From the NCBI GenBank assembly GCA_001414345.1, contig LLCB01000002.1, positions 1 through 64,000 on the forward strand: DNA of 64,000 bases. Reading direction: 5' to 3'. The stretch comes from Hymenoscyphus infarciens (Eukaryota > Ascomycota > Leotiomycetes > Helotiales > Helotiaceae). Numbering within the stretch: the stretch's first letter is position 1; every line of letters begins with the position of its first letter. The notes under the pieces were generated by a model. The model saw only the letters and a list, made by a program, of their open reading frames with translations. It was not told the DNA's origin and made no database searches. A program made the translations under genes and the position numbers. Shown in pieces: positions 1-12,291 of this stretch.

Positions 1-162
1 AAAAGTAATAAGTCTATTAGTCTATTATTTAGTACTAAGTCTACTTCTTTAATACCTCTTTAGTAATTAGTCTAGTTACTTACTAAGTAATAAGTCTATT
101 TACTTTAAAAGTAATAAGTCTATTAGTTTATTATTTAGTACTAAGTCTACTTATTTAATATC
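1..162. repeat. AT-rich repeat flanking the Gypsy element
   Basis: This AT-rich stretch is built from short recurring words such as AGTAATAAGTCTATT and ATTTAGTACTAAGTCTAC. The same sequence reappears at about 8030-8215, on the far side of the Gypsy element. The simplest reading is that the retrotransposon landed inside a pre-existing repeat and split it: the 5-bp target duplication (ATATC/ATACC) matches the ATACC of the repeat word TTAATACCTC. No gene is visible. Confidence 0.7.
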
Positions 163-543
163 TATAATAGTACGAAATACATACTATAGAAGAAGAGACA
201 TATAAGAGTGCGTTTAAGACTAAATAACGTAAGTAGATACTAGGCTCTAATATAGAAGAAAAGGAAAAACTATCCTTCTTCTACACTAAGTATAAACATC
301 TATATATAAGAGGTTAGAGACTACTAAGTCTTAATAAGAATAATATCTAAGTCCTTTCTAATATAGCTACTAAAATAATAAGGGCTTTAAAGCTAAATAT
401 ATAAGACCTTAAAACAAAATATATAATATCTAATTCTTACTCTCTTTAGCCTCTTCTATCTTATAAGTTGTAGGAGTATTAGTAGTTATAGAGGTATTAG
501 TAGTTTTATAAATGCTAATAATTTAGAATAGCGTGCTATTACA
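163..543 (-). repeat. 3' LTR of the Gypsy element
   Basis: The 381-bp LTR ends in CGTGCTATTACA on the plus strand and begins TATAATAGTACG, a RIP-altered form of the inverted terminus TGTAATAG. It matches 7624-8004 along its full length apart from transitions. It includes the self-complementary segment at 259-271 and a TATATATA stretch near 301-309, placed as a promoter upstream of the predicted minus-strand transcript start. Confidence 0.92.
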
Positions 544-3500
544 TCCCCTCTCTTTTAAAAAGACTTGTCCTAAGTCTTTGGTTGTTAATTAGTATAGTAT
601 TAGGTTAACTAGAGTATTGTTTACGTAATTGTTATAAAGAATATAACTTATCTATTATTATAGTGTCTAGTAGTCGGGGTAGGGTCGGTGGCTAGTAGTA
701 TTATTATTTTAAGAGATGATCGTTCTTTGTTTACTATTATATACTATATGATAATAGATATGAATAGAAGAGAGGCTGATTATTAGCTATTAAGTAGAAA
801 GTAGTACGCTACTATAGAGTTGTTGTGTTCTTACTATTATTATATATTATAATAGTAATTATTAAGTAATAAATAACAATTGTAAAGCGATAGCTATTAT
901 TATAAGTAGTATATTAGTAGGCGACTTTTCCTTAATTCTAACTTCTCTTCTTCTTTTCTTTTTATCTAAAATAATATATAGTAAGAATACCTTCTAATTA
1001 GGTATATCTTTATATACTAACTTTTATTCTAGAATATATATATATATTATATATATATATATAAAAGTAAGTCTTTCCCTTCTTTATTAGGCCTAGTTTA
1101 GAGCTAATCTAATATAGTAAAATGCCTCTCCTATGTTCTCCTAGTACGCTTCTAGCTACCTACTAAGTCTACTATATTTAGTATCTTTGAGTAAAATCTT
1201 AGAACAGAGATTATATATACGCTTTTAAGAAGCCGAAGTTAAAGAAGTATAAGTATTACGTAGAGTAGAATACTATATATATTCTAGTAAGTTTAATTCT
1301 AAATATATATTAAATTTATTCTAACTTAGGCAGTTGCTATAGTTTATAGAGAAGGAGTTTAGTAAGCTTAAGCTTAAAGAGGAGAAGAGAGCTATTAAGA
1401 AGGCTATTAAGACCTTAGATAAGGTATTAGTTATTACTAATATAGAGGTACTAAAGAATAGTTTAGAGGTATAGTTTACTCTCTTAGAGAAGACTTAAGT
1501 ACTTTATACTAAGGTTATTATAAGTACCTCTTACTTATTAGAGGGGTTTTAGTTACTAATATTTAATAGTCTTTACGCTATACTATAGAAGGTAGGACCT
1601 TTGTCTAAACCTAGGTTTAGGTCTTCTTTGAGGCTTACTTAAAGAGTTTATAAGCGTCCCTTTCTAAGCTGGTTATAGGAGGTTGCCGAAGTAAGAAGTA
1701 TACTTGTAAGAAGGAGGTAGAGGAAGAGCTAGTTTAGACTCCTTATACTTAAGAGAGTAAAGAGGAGGATAATAAGTTAGAGGAAGGAGAGGCTTTAGCC
1801 TAGAGAGGGTTAGTAGGCCCTGTTTTAGTAGTAACTTAGTCTTAGTTCTTTACTTTATTAATTTTAAACATTTCTACTAGTTAGTGTTTTATCTTAGGTT
1901 TTTATTATAAGTTCTTTATTAAGAGTAACTAGAATTAGAAGGTATTGATAGAGTTTTATAAATTAACTCTTTTACTTAATTCTTATCTAATTCCTATATA
2001 TTAATCTATTTAGAGAGAAGTTAGAGTAGTTCTAACTATTTTAGATATTTAGTATAAAAGTCTCTTAAATAATATAGTAAACTCTGAAAATTGTCTATAA
2101 GATACTAAGTAGAATCTAAATCGTATCTAATCTATTTTATCTAGTACTATAGCTATCTTTTAAAAAGTCTACTACTAAGTATTTCTTAAACCTCCTATTC
2201 TTATATACCTTAAATAATATCTAGTAGAGGCTCTAAAGCCTTTTATCCTAGTAGAGGGGTATTTAGATCTTTTAAAAGTATATTAGAAGCGAAAATATTA
2301 TAAATTAATAATCCTTCTAGAAGTTTTAACCTATAAGAGTATTTTATATAATCTAGTATTTTAAAAGGTCCTATCTACTATTTAGTAAGCTTTTAACTAA
2401 GACGATTTATCTTAAGATTCTTAGTAGATAAGTAGACTTTATCTCTAACATCTTAGTTAATAGCTCTTTAGTATTAATTTATACTATTCTTTATTCTTTT
2501 CTAAGCCTTACTTATATTATCTTTTACTATCTTCTAAGTAGAGTATATATATTAAGCTACTTTTACTACCTTATTATAGTTAAGACGTTTTTAGGGAATA
2601 GACGTCTTTAGTATATTCTAGTCTTACAAAGTCCTTAGGTTAAGTTTAAACTTAAGCTAATAAGAGGTTATACTAATAAATAAGTATAAAAGTATTATTT
2701 ATACTTTATCTATTAGAGGGATTAATTTACTCTAGTTATCTTAGTAGTAGCTTATAAAGGGCCTTAGTCTCTAATTAATATATTGGTTTATTATCTTTAT
2801 CTATCTATTTATTTATTTATAATAGGTAGTACTAAGCTTAAGCTTAATATCAATTATTTAATAAAATTTAGTTTAAAATAATAATATAAATTAAGGTTCT
2901 TAATTAGATATAATTAATTTAGAGTAGTAACTAAAACAGTAAATCTATTAAATAAAGAGTTTAGCTAGGCTTTTAACATCTATAATTAAATAGTAGAGTA
3001 TTAATACTAAATCCTTTCTAAGTCGGTTAATAAATACTAATATAGCGTTAAATCTGTGTTTATCTTTTAAGAATAATTTAAAATCTATATATAAATATTA
3101 TATAGAATAGTTAGGTATTAGAAAGGAGTAAAGAAAGCCTTACTACTTAGTCTATTAAGGATAAGAGTATTTATAAGCTTAACAATTTACTACGTACCTT
3201 TTATAGTCTAAACTTAGTCTAACCTAGTAATAGTATTATATTAATAACTAGTATGTCTTTTTTATACTTAAGTAAGTACTAGATACTTAGTTATAGACTT
3301 TTTAGATTAGCTTTATATATAGTTTAGTATTCCTCTAAACGTAAAGTCGATTCTTAAAAAGGAGTAAATTATCTAGTAAGATAGAGTATCTATTTAGAAG
3401 TTTATAACGTTCTTTTTAAAAGGAGTATAGGTTATCTTCTTTTAACTTCTAAATTATATTTAAACTTAACTTTAGAATAATATCTATTATATTAAAGGAT

Positions 3501-6500
3501 GTAGACTATTCTTATAAAAAGATCTAAGTAAGTTTAGCGTTAATTTAGAGGTCTAACTAATTAGGTTCTAAGAGGGTATATAAGCGGCTATCTAATTTAG
3601 CTCAATTATAGGTTTTTAGGTTTTATTTATATTAGGTTAATATATCTACTTTTTAGTTACTCTTCTTAGACATAAATCAGATCTAAAAGTTAAAGTCTAA
3701 TAAAAACTCTATCTATTAGACTTACTTAGCTATAAGTAGCTTAGTTATTATAAAGTATTTTAATAATCTATAGTCTAAATATATATTAATATACTTCTAA
3801 TATAATATAAGTTTAAGGTACTATTTCTTAAAAGCTTCTATAATAGTAGATAGTTCTTTGTTATAGATCTTCTAGTTTAATTTATAGCTAACTAAGACGT
3901 GTAAGTAGAACCTAATAGAGTACTAAAGGCTATTATATTATTATAAGAAAACACCTACTATTACTCCTTCTAAAGAGTCTATTTCTACCTTTATATTATA
4001 ATCGAGGTTGAAGTAGTATAAGGTTTATATAGTAAGTAGTCTAGTCCTTAGCACTTCAAAGGCTTTATTATATTTAGGTGTTTATAGAAAAGGCTCTAAA
4101 AGGTATATTATCGTAGTTAGGGGTTTAGCGATTTTAGTATAACTTTTAATAAATTATCTATAAAATCTTATAAACCCTAAGTAAGACTTTATACTTATTA
4201 TAATAGTAGGTTAGACCTAGTTCTATAGAGGTTCTACTTTTTTAAGATTAACTTTAAGTCTTTTTATAGTTAAGATAAATCTTAAGTATTTAACTCTAAT
4301 AATACTAAATTTACTTTTCTTAATATTTACTTAAAGTCCTACTTCTTAAAGCCGACTTAAAACCTTCTTAACTTATTTCTTATATTCTTTAATAGTATTT
4401 AAATAAATTAAAATATTATCTAAGTAGGCAATATAGAAGTTATTTAGATAATTAATTAAGACATTATTTATATAATATTAATAAGTAGCAAGGCTATTAT
4501 AAAGTCTAAAAGGAAGGACCTTATATTTATATATACTATACCTTATTCTAAACGTAGTTATCTCTTCTAAGACAAGGTCTATTTAGATATAATAGAAAGC
4601 TTATCTTATATCTAACTTAGTAAAGATTTTAGCTATCTTTATTCTTAAAAGGAGCTTATTAATTTAAGAGATTAGGTAGAGATTATTTTAGGTTAGAGTA
4701 TTAAGCTTCTTATAATTAATATAGAACTGTAGCTTATTACTATTAGCTTTTTTAATAAAGAGTATTAGAGAGGTAAAAAGGCTATTACTATTAATAATAA
4801 ACCCCTTGTCTAAGTTCTTTATAAGATACTCTTTTATAGCTTTAAGCTCTATAGTTAACTATTAATATAGAGGCGAAAAGGAGTTAGGAAGTAGTTTATT
4901 TAAAGTAATCTTATAGTTATATTCGTAGTAAGAAGAGAGCTTATTAGAAGCTACTTTTAAGAATATATCTTTGTAGGAAGAATAATATTTTAGGAGTTAG
5001 GCTTATATTAGGGCTCTTATATTATCGTTGTCTTAAAAAGAGGCTAACTTTTTATTAATAATCTAATCTAGCTTATAGATACTAGTTATATAAAATTCTA
5101 AGTTAGGTTATTTTATGTTAAAGTATATAGTATTAGTACTTATTTTACTAATAAAAGAGTATAGAGTCTGGTTTTTTAAAACTATACTAGTAGTTTAAAG
5201 AGGCTTTAGACTAGAGTCGGAGGTTAAAATTTTAAGAGGAGTTATTATTATAAGTAGGAGTAATAGCTTAGCTATATTTATAAGTCTACTCTTTTTATGT
5301 CTTTCTTATTACTAGATAGCGTACTCTTTTTAATTTATATCTAACTAGTAATTTAAAAAGGGTTTCTAGTTCTAGCTAGAAAGTAGAAGTAAGATCTCTT
5401 TACTAAAGTAGAGAGTTAAGAGGTAATTAGCTAGCTAAGTAATCTAGCTCTTTAAGAGGTTAAGGAGGATTTTAAAGTAGTTTAACTACTTATTACTAAT
5501 AATTAGGTCTTATTATCTAAGGTCTAGGATAATAAAGAGGTAGTTAAGAATATAACGTCTATTAATATTTAGATATAGTTATATAAATTATATTATCTAG
5601 CTTTTAGTACTGTTATTATATCTATAAATAGATACTATATATAGTAATCTCTAAATCTTTAAACCTATTATCTTAGATAAGTATAAGGCTAGAGGCTAAT
5701 TTAGAAATAGATACCTATTTACTTCTATATTTACTAAAGCTTATAATTTAATACTATATCTTTATATACTAAGAGTAGTATTTATAAGGAACTGTTTTCC
5801 TCTTATAAGCTTAGAAAGATCGAGTCTAGTTAGGTTATAATTATATAGGCCTAGGAAGGAATTTTTACCTAGACCTCTTCGTTTTCCTCCTAACTTAGCT
5901 TAGAGTTAGAGTACTTTTTAGAAGGTTGTTCTTCTTTATATTAATTATTTATCTTATTAATACTAGGAAGATTAGAGTAATTAGGTTTAAAATGCCTAGG
6001 CTTACTATAATAGTAATACTTTATACTAGTAGAGACTTGGTTTATTAACGTAGTCTTTAATTTTTTACTAATAGAAAATAGTCTAGGAGTTTATAAAATC
6101 TTCTAAGATATAGGATTAAGTCTATATAAGAGTAGAGAGGGTTTTAGAGTTAAGCTAGGTAAGAATTAAAAAGTACTTATTTTTTTAAATAACGAGGTTA
6201 TACTAATTAGTTTAGCTATAGTACTAGTTATAGATAATTCTATATTTTAGTACTTCTCTTTATCTAAGGCTAAAAGATATATTACTATCTTGTTAAAATT
6301 ATAATTCTAATCTCTCTTAGCTATAGCGAAGCTGCCTTAGAGCTATAGTATAATCTTATCTTATATCTAGTAGAATCTTTCTAACTCTAGTATTCTCTTA
6401 AGTATAGCTATACTTAAGAAGCGTACTTTAAAATCTAAAAAGGTTTCTCCTATATAACTCTTTCTACCTATTTATAAGGCTTAAAATTTATTCTAAGTAT

Positions 6501-7608
6501 TCTCCTTCTTATAACTAGTTAAGAAGTAGGAATTAAGGAGTTTAATTATATCTTATTAATCTTTAAAGGCTATATTACCTATATCTAACTTATATTAGGG
6601 CTCTAAGTAGTTCTTAGTAAGTTTTATAGTTATCTCTTAGATAAGGGCTTTATAAGTTTTAAGTATATAGTAATAGTCGGCGTTTACTTAGAGTCTATTA
6701 TATATAGATATCTTCTATTACTTATAAGTAGGTAAAGTACTATTATTTAAAGGTTTAATTTTCTTTATAATTTTACTTTTAGTAGGTTATTAGGCTCTTA
6801 GTAAGGTTTTAGCTTATAATTATAGGGTGGATTATTATAAAGGAAGAATATTAAGAGTTAAGTTTCATATTTAAAAATAGTCTAGTATAATAGAAGAGTA
6901 TAAAGAAGGAGTCTGATTATTTCCTAGTAAGTGTCTACTAATCTATTATACTAAATCTACTAATTAGGCGATTCAGTTATCTTACTACTAAATTCTTTTA
7001 TCTTTTTCTTAGTTCTTAGCCTCTATAGCCTAAATCACTTCCTATATCTTATCTATATTAGAGAAGTCTTAGTTATCTTTCTAGCTTCTAAGAGTAACCC
7101 CTTTATCTTTATTACTCTAGGACTTTTTATTCTTTAGTAAGCGATATTAAGTTAGAGACCTTTTTATAGATGCTTAACTTTATTCCCTAAAAAGGGGCTC
7201 TATACTTTAAAGCAGAGCTTAGAAGAGACCTAGGGTTACTCTTAAGTCTAATATATTAAATGTTAAAAAAGAGGGGTTAAAAAGGAGGCGATTTAAGAGT
7301 TTTCTAGATAACTATTTATATTATTAACTATCTAAATTATATATAGTAATCCTTATACTAAGAGGGTTATTAAGATTCTTAGGAATACTTAGTATATTCT
7401 AATCCCTTAATATATAAGATACAATTTTTACTAGCTATCTATATAGATACTAAACCCTAGTGTTACTAGCTGTCTAAGAGATCTCTAGAATCCTAGCTAT
7501 TTAAGAATATGTTATTATAGTCCGATTCTAGGCTAAATCGAAATCGAAATAAATAGAGCGATAATAAGCTTGAAAGAGATATTATAAAAGCTGTTACTAG
7601 TAAAGAAG

Positions 7609-7621
7609 AGTTTTTCCTTTT
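7609..7621 (-). promoter_or_regulatory. Self-complementary primer-binding site of the Gypsy element
   Basis: On the minus strand, two bases after the 5' LTR, the sequence is AAAAGGAAAAACT. Its exact complement AGTTTTTCCTTTT occurs inside the LTR (minus strand of 259-271 and 7720-7732), about 30-40 bp downstream of a TATA stretch. That is the geometry of Tf1-type self-priming, in which the first bases of the element RNA fold back to prime minus-strand cDNA. The LTR element at 51613-55441 has the same arrangement with compensating changes. Confidence 0.75.
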
Positions 7622-7623
7622 TA

Positions 7624-8004
7624 TATAATAGTACGAAATATATACTATAGGAGAAGAGGTATATAGAAGTATATTCGAGACTAAATAATATAAGTAGATA
7701 CTAGGCTCTAATATAGAAGAAAAGGAAAAACTATTCTTCTTTTATACTAAGTATAAACATCTATATATAAGAGGTTAGAGACTACTAAGTCCTAATAAGA
7801 ATAATATTCGAGTCCTTTTTAATATAGCTACTAAAATAATAAGGGCTTTAAAGCTAAATATATAAGACTTTAAAGCGAAATATATAATATCTGATTCTTA
7901 CTCTCTTTAACCTCTTCTATCTTATAAGTTGTAGGAGTATCGGTAGTTATAGAGGTATTAGTAGTTTCACGAATGTCGATAATTTAAGATAGCGTGCTAT
8001 TATA
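7624..8004 (-). repeat. 5' LTR of the Gypsy element
   Basis: This is the second 381-bp copy. In element orientation it is the 5' LTR, because the leader and primer-binding site lie immediately to its left on the plus strand. The last base pairs read CTATTATA against CTATTACA in the other copy, a RIP-type transition. The flanking ATACC completes the target duplication. Confidence 0.92.
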
Positions 8005-8240
8005 ATACCTCTTCTTTTATAATTTATCTATTTACTTAGAAAGTAATAAGTTTAGTTACTTTCTAAGTATTAAGTCTATTAATCTATTATTTAGTACTAA
8101 GTCTACTTCTTTAATACCTCTTTAGTAATTAGTCTAGTTACTTACTAAGTAATAAGTCTATTTACTTTGAAAGTAAGAAGTCTATTAGTCTATTATTTAG
8201 TACTAAGTATACTTATATAATACTTTTTCTTTTATAATTC
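8005..8240. repeat. Second half of the repeat interrupted by the Gypsy element
   Basis: The words seen at 1-162 recur here (AAGTAATAAGT, TTTAGTACTAAGTCTAC, TAATACCTCTTTAG), with two or three partial copies of a roughly 100-bp unit. It abuts the 5' LTR directly. Confidence 0.65.
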
Positions 8241-9530
8241 GTCTATTAACTTAAAATCTAGTTAATAGGCTCGTAAATTAGGAAGCTTTTAAGCGAATTC
8301 TATATTAAAGTCATATAAAAAGTATATATTATATAGTAGTATTATCTTTGATTAGATCTATAAAGAGCCTTGTAAATTAAGAGGCTTTTAATAGCACCTC
8401 CTAGAGTATTCGTATATAACTCCTTTAAAATAAGTAATAAATCCCTCTCTTAAAATAAGTAATAAATTAACCTTAAACGCTAGCATATATAGCTTATACC
8501 CTTATTATTCTATACCCCTAGCTATATTATAGATTATAATCAACTATTCTACTAGCTATAGTAGTAGTTTAAAGAGCGTTAAGGCGATCTTAGTAAGAAA
8601 GAAGTATTATAATATTAAAATTAGGCCTAAATTAATCGTAGAGGAGAAGAAGGATTATATACTTTATATTAATAGAGAGGGTATTTAAAACGTTAAGTAT
8701 ACTCTATTATAATATTAGTATAATAAATAAGAGAGTAAATAAAGTAAATAAATACTTATAGAATCTAGGAAACCTTTCTTAACTAAATATATCTTAAGTA
8801 ACACCTCCTTATATAAGTAGCTATAGTATAATTAATCCTTCTTAAGGTTGAGGTTATTAGTAGTCTACTATATAATAAGTAAAAAGCCTTATAAAATATA
8901 AGAGTATTTACTTATATATAGAATATAAATAGCTTAACTTTAGTAGTAGGAAAAACACTTAGTAGTACTATTAGTACGTTAAGTTCTATTCTTCTTTATA
9001 GTCTAGAAAGAGGTATTATAATTAGATTATTATTATATATTTATTTATAAATTACGAGGCTTTCAAGAGTATATATTATAGACGTTCTTCTAAGTCGAGG
9101 TTGTCGGCGAGAGGTATTATTCCTTAATAGCGACTATCCTAGTAGACTTTTTAGGCTTTAAGGCGTATACTATATAAAAGACGTATTAGTAGATATAATT
9201 AGAAGTATTTAAGAGTATTTAAGAGTATCTTAGAGCCTTAGAAGGCTCCCTAGGCTATAGAAAGTATATACTAGACTACGTAGACTTAGAGAGTAGCCTA
9301 ATCCCATCCGTGTATAATAGTACTATTTAAGAAGGTATAGAGCTAAACCATAACTATAGAGAGCTTTATAATCGATATTTAGCCAAGCGTACGTAGGTAG
9401 GAGATATATTAGAGGTATATTAGAGGCGTAGGAGGCGTCGGAGCTATAGTTGTTTAGGATAACTTTAAGGCTATTCGCGATTCTGCGAGAAATAATTTTT
9501 AGAGTCACGTATGATAGGCGATAAGATCGG
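8241..9530. other. RIP-degraded, unclassified AT-rich DNA
   Basis: There is no open gene. Read on the plus strand through stops, stretches at about 8570-8720 and 9070-9400 still look protein-like (words such as RKKYYNIKIRPKL and YRELYNRYLAKRT), so this is probably an old transposon or gene. I cannot assign a family. Base composition returns to normal at about 9530, the left boundary of the gene island. Confidence 0.5.
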
Positions 9531-9739
9531 ACTTAAGCCTAATTAGGTTTAGGGGCCAAGACTTTTAGCGTGGGACCCCTTAGCGAGGACTGGCACTTCG
9601 ACCTGGGAATATATGTCGGGGTATCTGTAGGGTCTTTTGGAAGCACCGTTCACTGTCTGCTTTTCGGTTAAAATTCACTTCTTTACCCCTCCCTCACTGT
9701 TCAAGCCAAATTCAACTAACTTCTCACCAAAAAACAAAA

Positions 9740-10173
9740 GTGTTGAGAAGAAAAACGGGAGATTTCACGAGAATAGCAAAGGCGCCATGTAAGATGATGA
9801 AGAAAGGATGGGAAGCTATCTGGGGGCGAAGTGTAAGTGAAGCCAGTTCTTCCCATGAACTTGGGTAACGCTGACTCCGATTCACCAGAAGTCAAAGTTT
9901 CCAAATAACACACACGTCGAGTCGACCCAGAGGTTTGGAAGAGATTTGAGGGTGACTTCGTCAGAAAAGAGGGGGAAAAACTGGGTCTACACGGCGTTGG
10001 ATTTTGAAAATCGAATCCACGTCGAGTTACATGAAGAGGATTTGCGCAGTCTTCATGATGTTGAACATGGCTTGGTGGAAATGACAATAAGAAGGGTACC
10101 TCCTATCTCCAAGCATGAAACAGAATCACAGGCAGTTATTTCTAAAGTTCAAATATGCAAGACTGGCTTCTAG
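9740..10173 (+). pseudogene. Tandem small-gene family, copy 1 (start codon lost)
   Basis: Two exons align with the open copy at 10439-10759: exon 1 at 9740-9832 (RIAKAPCKMMKKGWEAI), a 56-bp intron with donor GTAAGT, branch GCTGACTC and acceptor CCAG, and exon 2 at 9889-10173 (VTSSEKRGKNWVYTA). The codon corresponding to the start methionine of copy 2 is GTG here, and the frame runs past the copy 2 stop into a longer C-terminus. It could still be translated from an internal ATG pair near 9793, but is more likely decaying. I do not recognise the protein family. Confidence 0.55.
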
Positions 10174-10438
10174 CGTTGAAACTTGGCCGATTTGTGAATT
10201 TAACACTTTGTGTTTAACTTCGAGTTTCAACTTCTCACCAAGCACCTTTGTCTTTGGTCTTGAGGAGCTGAGATTGGGCGTACTCAAAGTAATACATGTT
10301 CTACCGTGAAAATCTACAAAAGGAACTATAGAGACTTCCAGAATTTCAGCAACTTATCGTACCAGCCTCCTTTCTTTCGCCGGCAACTAACCAAACCACC
10401 TCCCGGGTAAGCTCCCAAAAAGCACTTGAACAATCAAA

Positions 10439-10759
10439 ATGCGCAAAAAGGCAGAGCAAGTGAAAGTAATAGCCAAAGCACCCTTCAAATTGATGAAGAA
10501 AGGGTTCGAGGCCATCGCGGGACCACTAGTAAGATTCTCCTTTGTCCACGATTAATTTTGGGTGATACTGACTCTACCCTATTAGAAGCCACAGTACGGC
10601 AAGCGAGCTTACGTTGAATGGAACCAAGTTTCTGTCAGGGTGCTTTCATCAGAAAAAAGGGGAAGAAAATGGCATTATACAGTGCAGGCGTTTCCTTGTC
10701 ACGGAGGGAAAGTGTACCAGGATTTGAGAGAAGAAAGTCTGAGCATTATCGTTGTTTGA
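10439..10759 (+). CDS. Small basic protein, tandem family copy 2 (open copy)
   Basis: Two exons, 10439-10528 and 10586-10759, joined in phase 0 across a 57-bp intron (donor GTAAGA, branch ATACTGACTC, acceptor TTAG), encode 87 residues. Exon 1 is strongly basic and amphipathic (MRKKAEQVKVIAKAPFKL, then MKKGFEAI). Exon 2 contains the block shared by all three copies, RVLSSEKRGRKWHYTV, near residues 50-65. There is no signal peptide, membrane segment or recognised domain. It is the middle member of a three-copy direct tandem array at 9740, 10439 and about 10955, and the only one with a start codon, splice sites and stop all in place. Conservation of the exon/intron layout between copies argues that this is a real gene rather than chance open frames. 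Function is unknown. Confidence 0.6.
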
Positions 10760-10954
10760 TAGAACGGAATGTTTGTTCTCCAAGGAGTAGTGATTCGCAC
10801 CCTTAGGGTGTTCGTAATAACACATAAATTCCATGCCTTTAATTCTTCTATTGCTCCGCAGATGAAATTTCCGAGTCTCCTGGAATTCTCGTGGCTTGCA
10901 ATAATCCAATACAAAACTTCTTTCCTCCTTCCTCTAAGACTCAACTTGAAAAAT

Positions 10955-11281
10955 AACATAAGGAAACACAAGATGGCAGATTTGGAGACATAGCCAACGC
11001 ACCATTCAGGGTGATGAGAAAAGGGGTGAAGGCTGTTTTGGGAGGATTTTGTTGGTTAAGCTACGTTACAGCGGAACATGTTGATGCTAACTCCAGTTCA
11101 GAAGGCATTGTACGCCGTAAGAACTCACGTTGGGTATGATGCTATGGGTATGGAGGTAATTTCACCAAGAAAGAAGGGACTGAAATGGTACTACACACTG
11201 AGACCGGGAGGAATAGAAAGAGTGGCCGAGCAAAGGGATATCGACGGTATTTTGCAGGAGGGAGGGAGTAGCACTATCTAG
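10955..11281 (+). pseudogene. Tandem small-gene family, copy 3 (frame-disrupted exon 1)
   Basis: Exon 1 similarity (ANAPFRVMRKGVKAVLGG) covers about 10985-11045, but the expected start is ATA in a different frame, with a TAG close by. The intron keeps a branch site (GATGCTAACTC) and acceptor TTCAG but has a poor donor, GTTGGT. Exon 2 (11087-11281) is open and carries the family block in the form VISPRKKGLKWYYTL. It diverges more from copy 2 than a recent duplicate would. Confidence 0.5.
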
Positions 11282-11762
11282 GGCATACTTTACAAACTAT
11301 CGTTAAAAGAGAAGCTTAACTCGTAAATCACTTGTACTCATAAGCAACAGGATTTAATAGCTTACTAGACTTACTAGTAAATGCTCTAAAGTAGTAACGT
11401 AATTGGTCAATTCCTCAATTGGTGAATAAAACTTACTAGCCCCTGTTTGCTTCAAAAGATTCATAATTTCCATGTTGTGTTCTACCGTGTTACATCTGCC
11501 TCGCGTAAATTTCTTTCTTCTATTGTTTCACCAAAACGCTGGATACATTCTTTCGCTGGGTAGAAATGCTAATTATGTTTTCCATATGACCTCTCTTCTT
11601 ACAAGACTATCTCATTCCAAAAATAAACGTGCCTACCTTCTAGAAACATCACAGCTCCTTTCAAATGGATAAAGACTAGAACGAATCCCACAAAAGATCT
11701 CCAAAGCATTTCAAATCTTCGAAAGAACGAGAATAGCCATATATCAGAAACAGCCTGGAAAA
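11282..11762. other. Intergenic, nothing recognised
   Basis: Normal base composition. Short open frames exist on the plus strand (for example 11472-11672), but none has family resemblance, splice structure or support from a neighbour. Confidence 0.4.
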
Positions 11763-12038
11763 CTAGTGGATAAAGTTTACAGAGCTTGCTGTTTCATCAC
11801 AGGAGTAACCTGAAAACTGAAGATCTCTCTGGTCTAGATAGAAGCTAACAGCGGTATACCAGGAATCCCAATTCGAACCATATGATGAAGTTTGGTACAC
11901 ACCACCCAAGTCATCGCGGCGTTCAATGATGGTCGTCTCACGCACCAGAAGGAATTGGTGGTGGTACAATGTCTTAGAACATCCGGACGGTAATTGGGTT
12001 AGGAATGTAAGCGAAAGATATTTGACCTTGCGCCGCAT
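11763..12038 (-). CDS. Possible small protein or gene fragment, unknown
   Basis: An ATG-initiated 91-codon open frame on the minus strand has protein-like composition, with segments such as RRDDLGGVYQTSSYG and NWDSWYTAVSFYLDQ, several Tyr/Trp residues and two cysteines. I cannot name the family. It may be the last exon of a longer gene whose upstream part is lost or spliced from about 12040-12290. Neighbours on both sides are pseudogenes, so it may itself be a remnant. Confidence 0.3.
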   Translation of the reverse strand: MRRKVKYLSLTFLTQLPSGCSKTLYHHQFLLVRETTIIERRDDLGGVYQTSSYGSNWDSWYTAVSFYLDQRDLQFSGYSCDETASSVNFIH

Positions 12039-12291
12039 GTATGTTACAGCTTAAAATTGGTGTATGGATCTTCTATAGAACTTATAAAATCAACTGCCCG
12101 AAGAAAGCTACAGAGGTAAGCTCACGAGAAGAAAGGAGTTGGGGGAGGGGGGGGTCATCGCTCTTGTCGCACATCTTCCGTCTCAGTAAAAGAATGCTTC
12201 AATTCAATGATAATCTCTCAACGCTCTGTGCTTCTTTTAAATTCTATCATCCTTTGGCTTCTGATTTGATCGAAGACTACTAGTCGTTTAT

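Larger units (their letters stand above)
163..8004 (-). mobile_element. Ty3/Gypsy chromovirus LTR retrotransposon, RIP-inactivated
   Basis: Two 381-bp LTRs (163-543 and 7624-8004) bound a 7,842-bp element with a 5-bp target duplication, ATATC/ATACC. Coding is on the minus strand. Read through stop codons, about 4790-4380 gives a Gypsy reverse transcriptase (words such as KKANSNKLQFYI and KVLPFRLYN; the catalytic YLDD has become YLDN). About 3130-2830 gives an integrase core (KDKHRFNAILVFI), and about 2220-2040 a chromodomain (SSRLFKR, then RYDLDST and NF), which places it among chromoviruses. Stops are mostly former CAA/CAG/CGA codons, as expected of RIP. The primer-binding site next to the right-hand LTR is complementary to the LTR itself. 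About 1.5 kb between the chromodomain and the left LTR is unexplained and is purine-rich on the opposite strand. The element is not functional. Confidence 0.92.
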
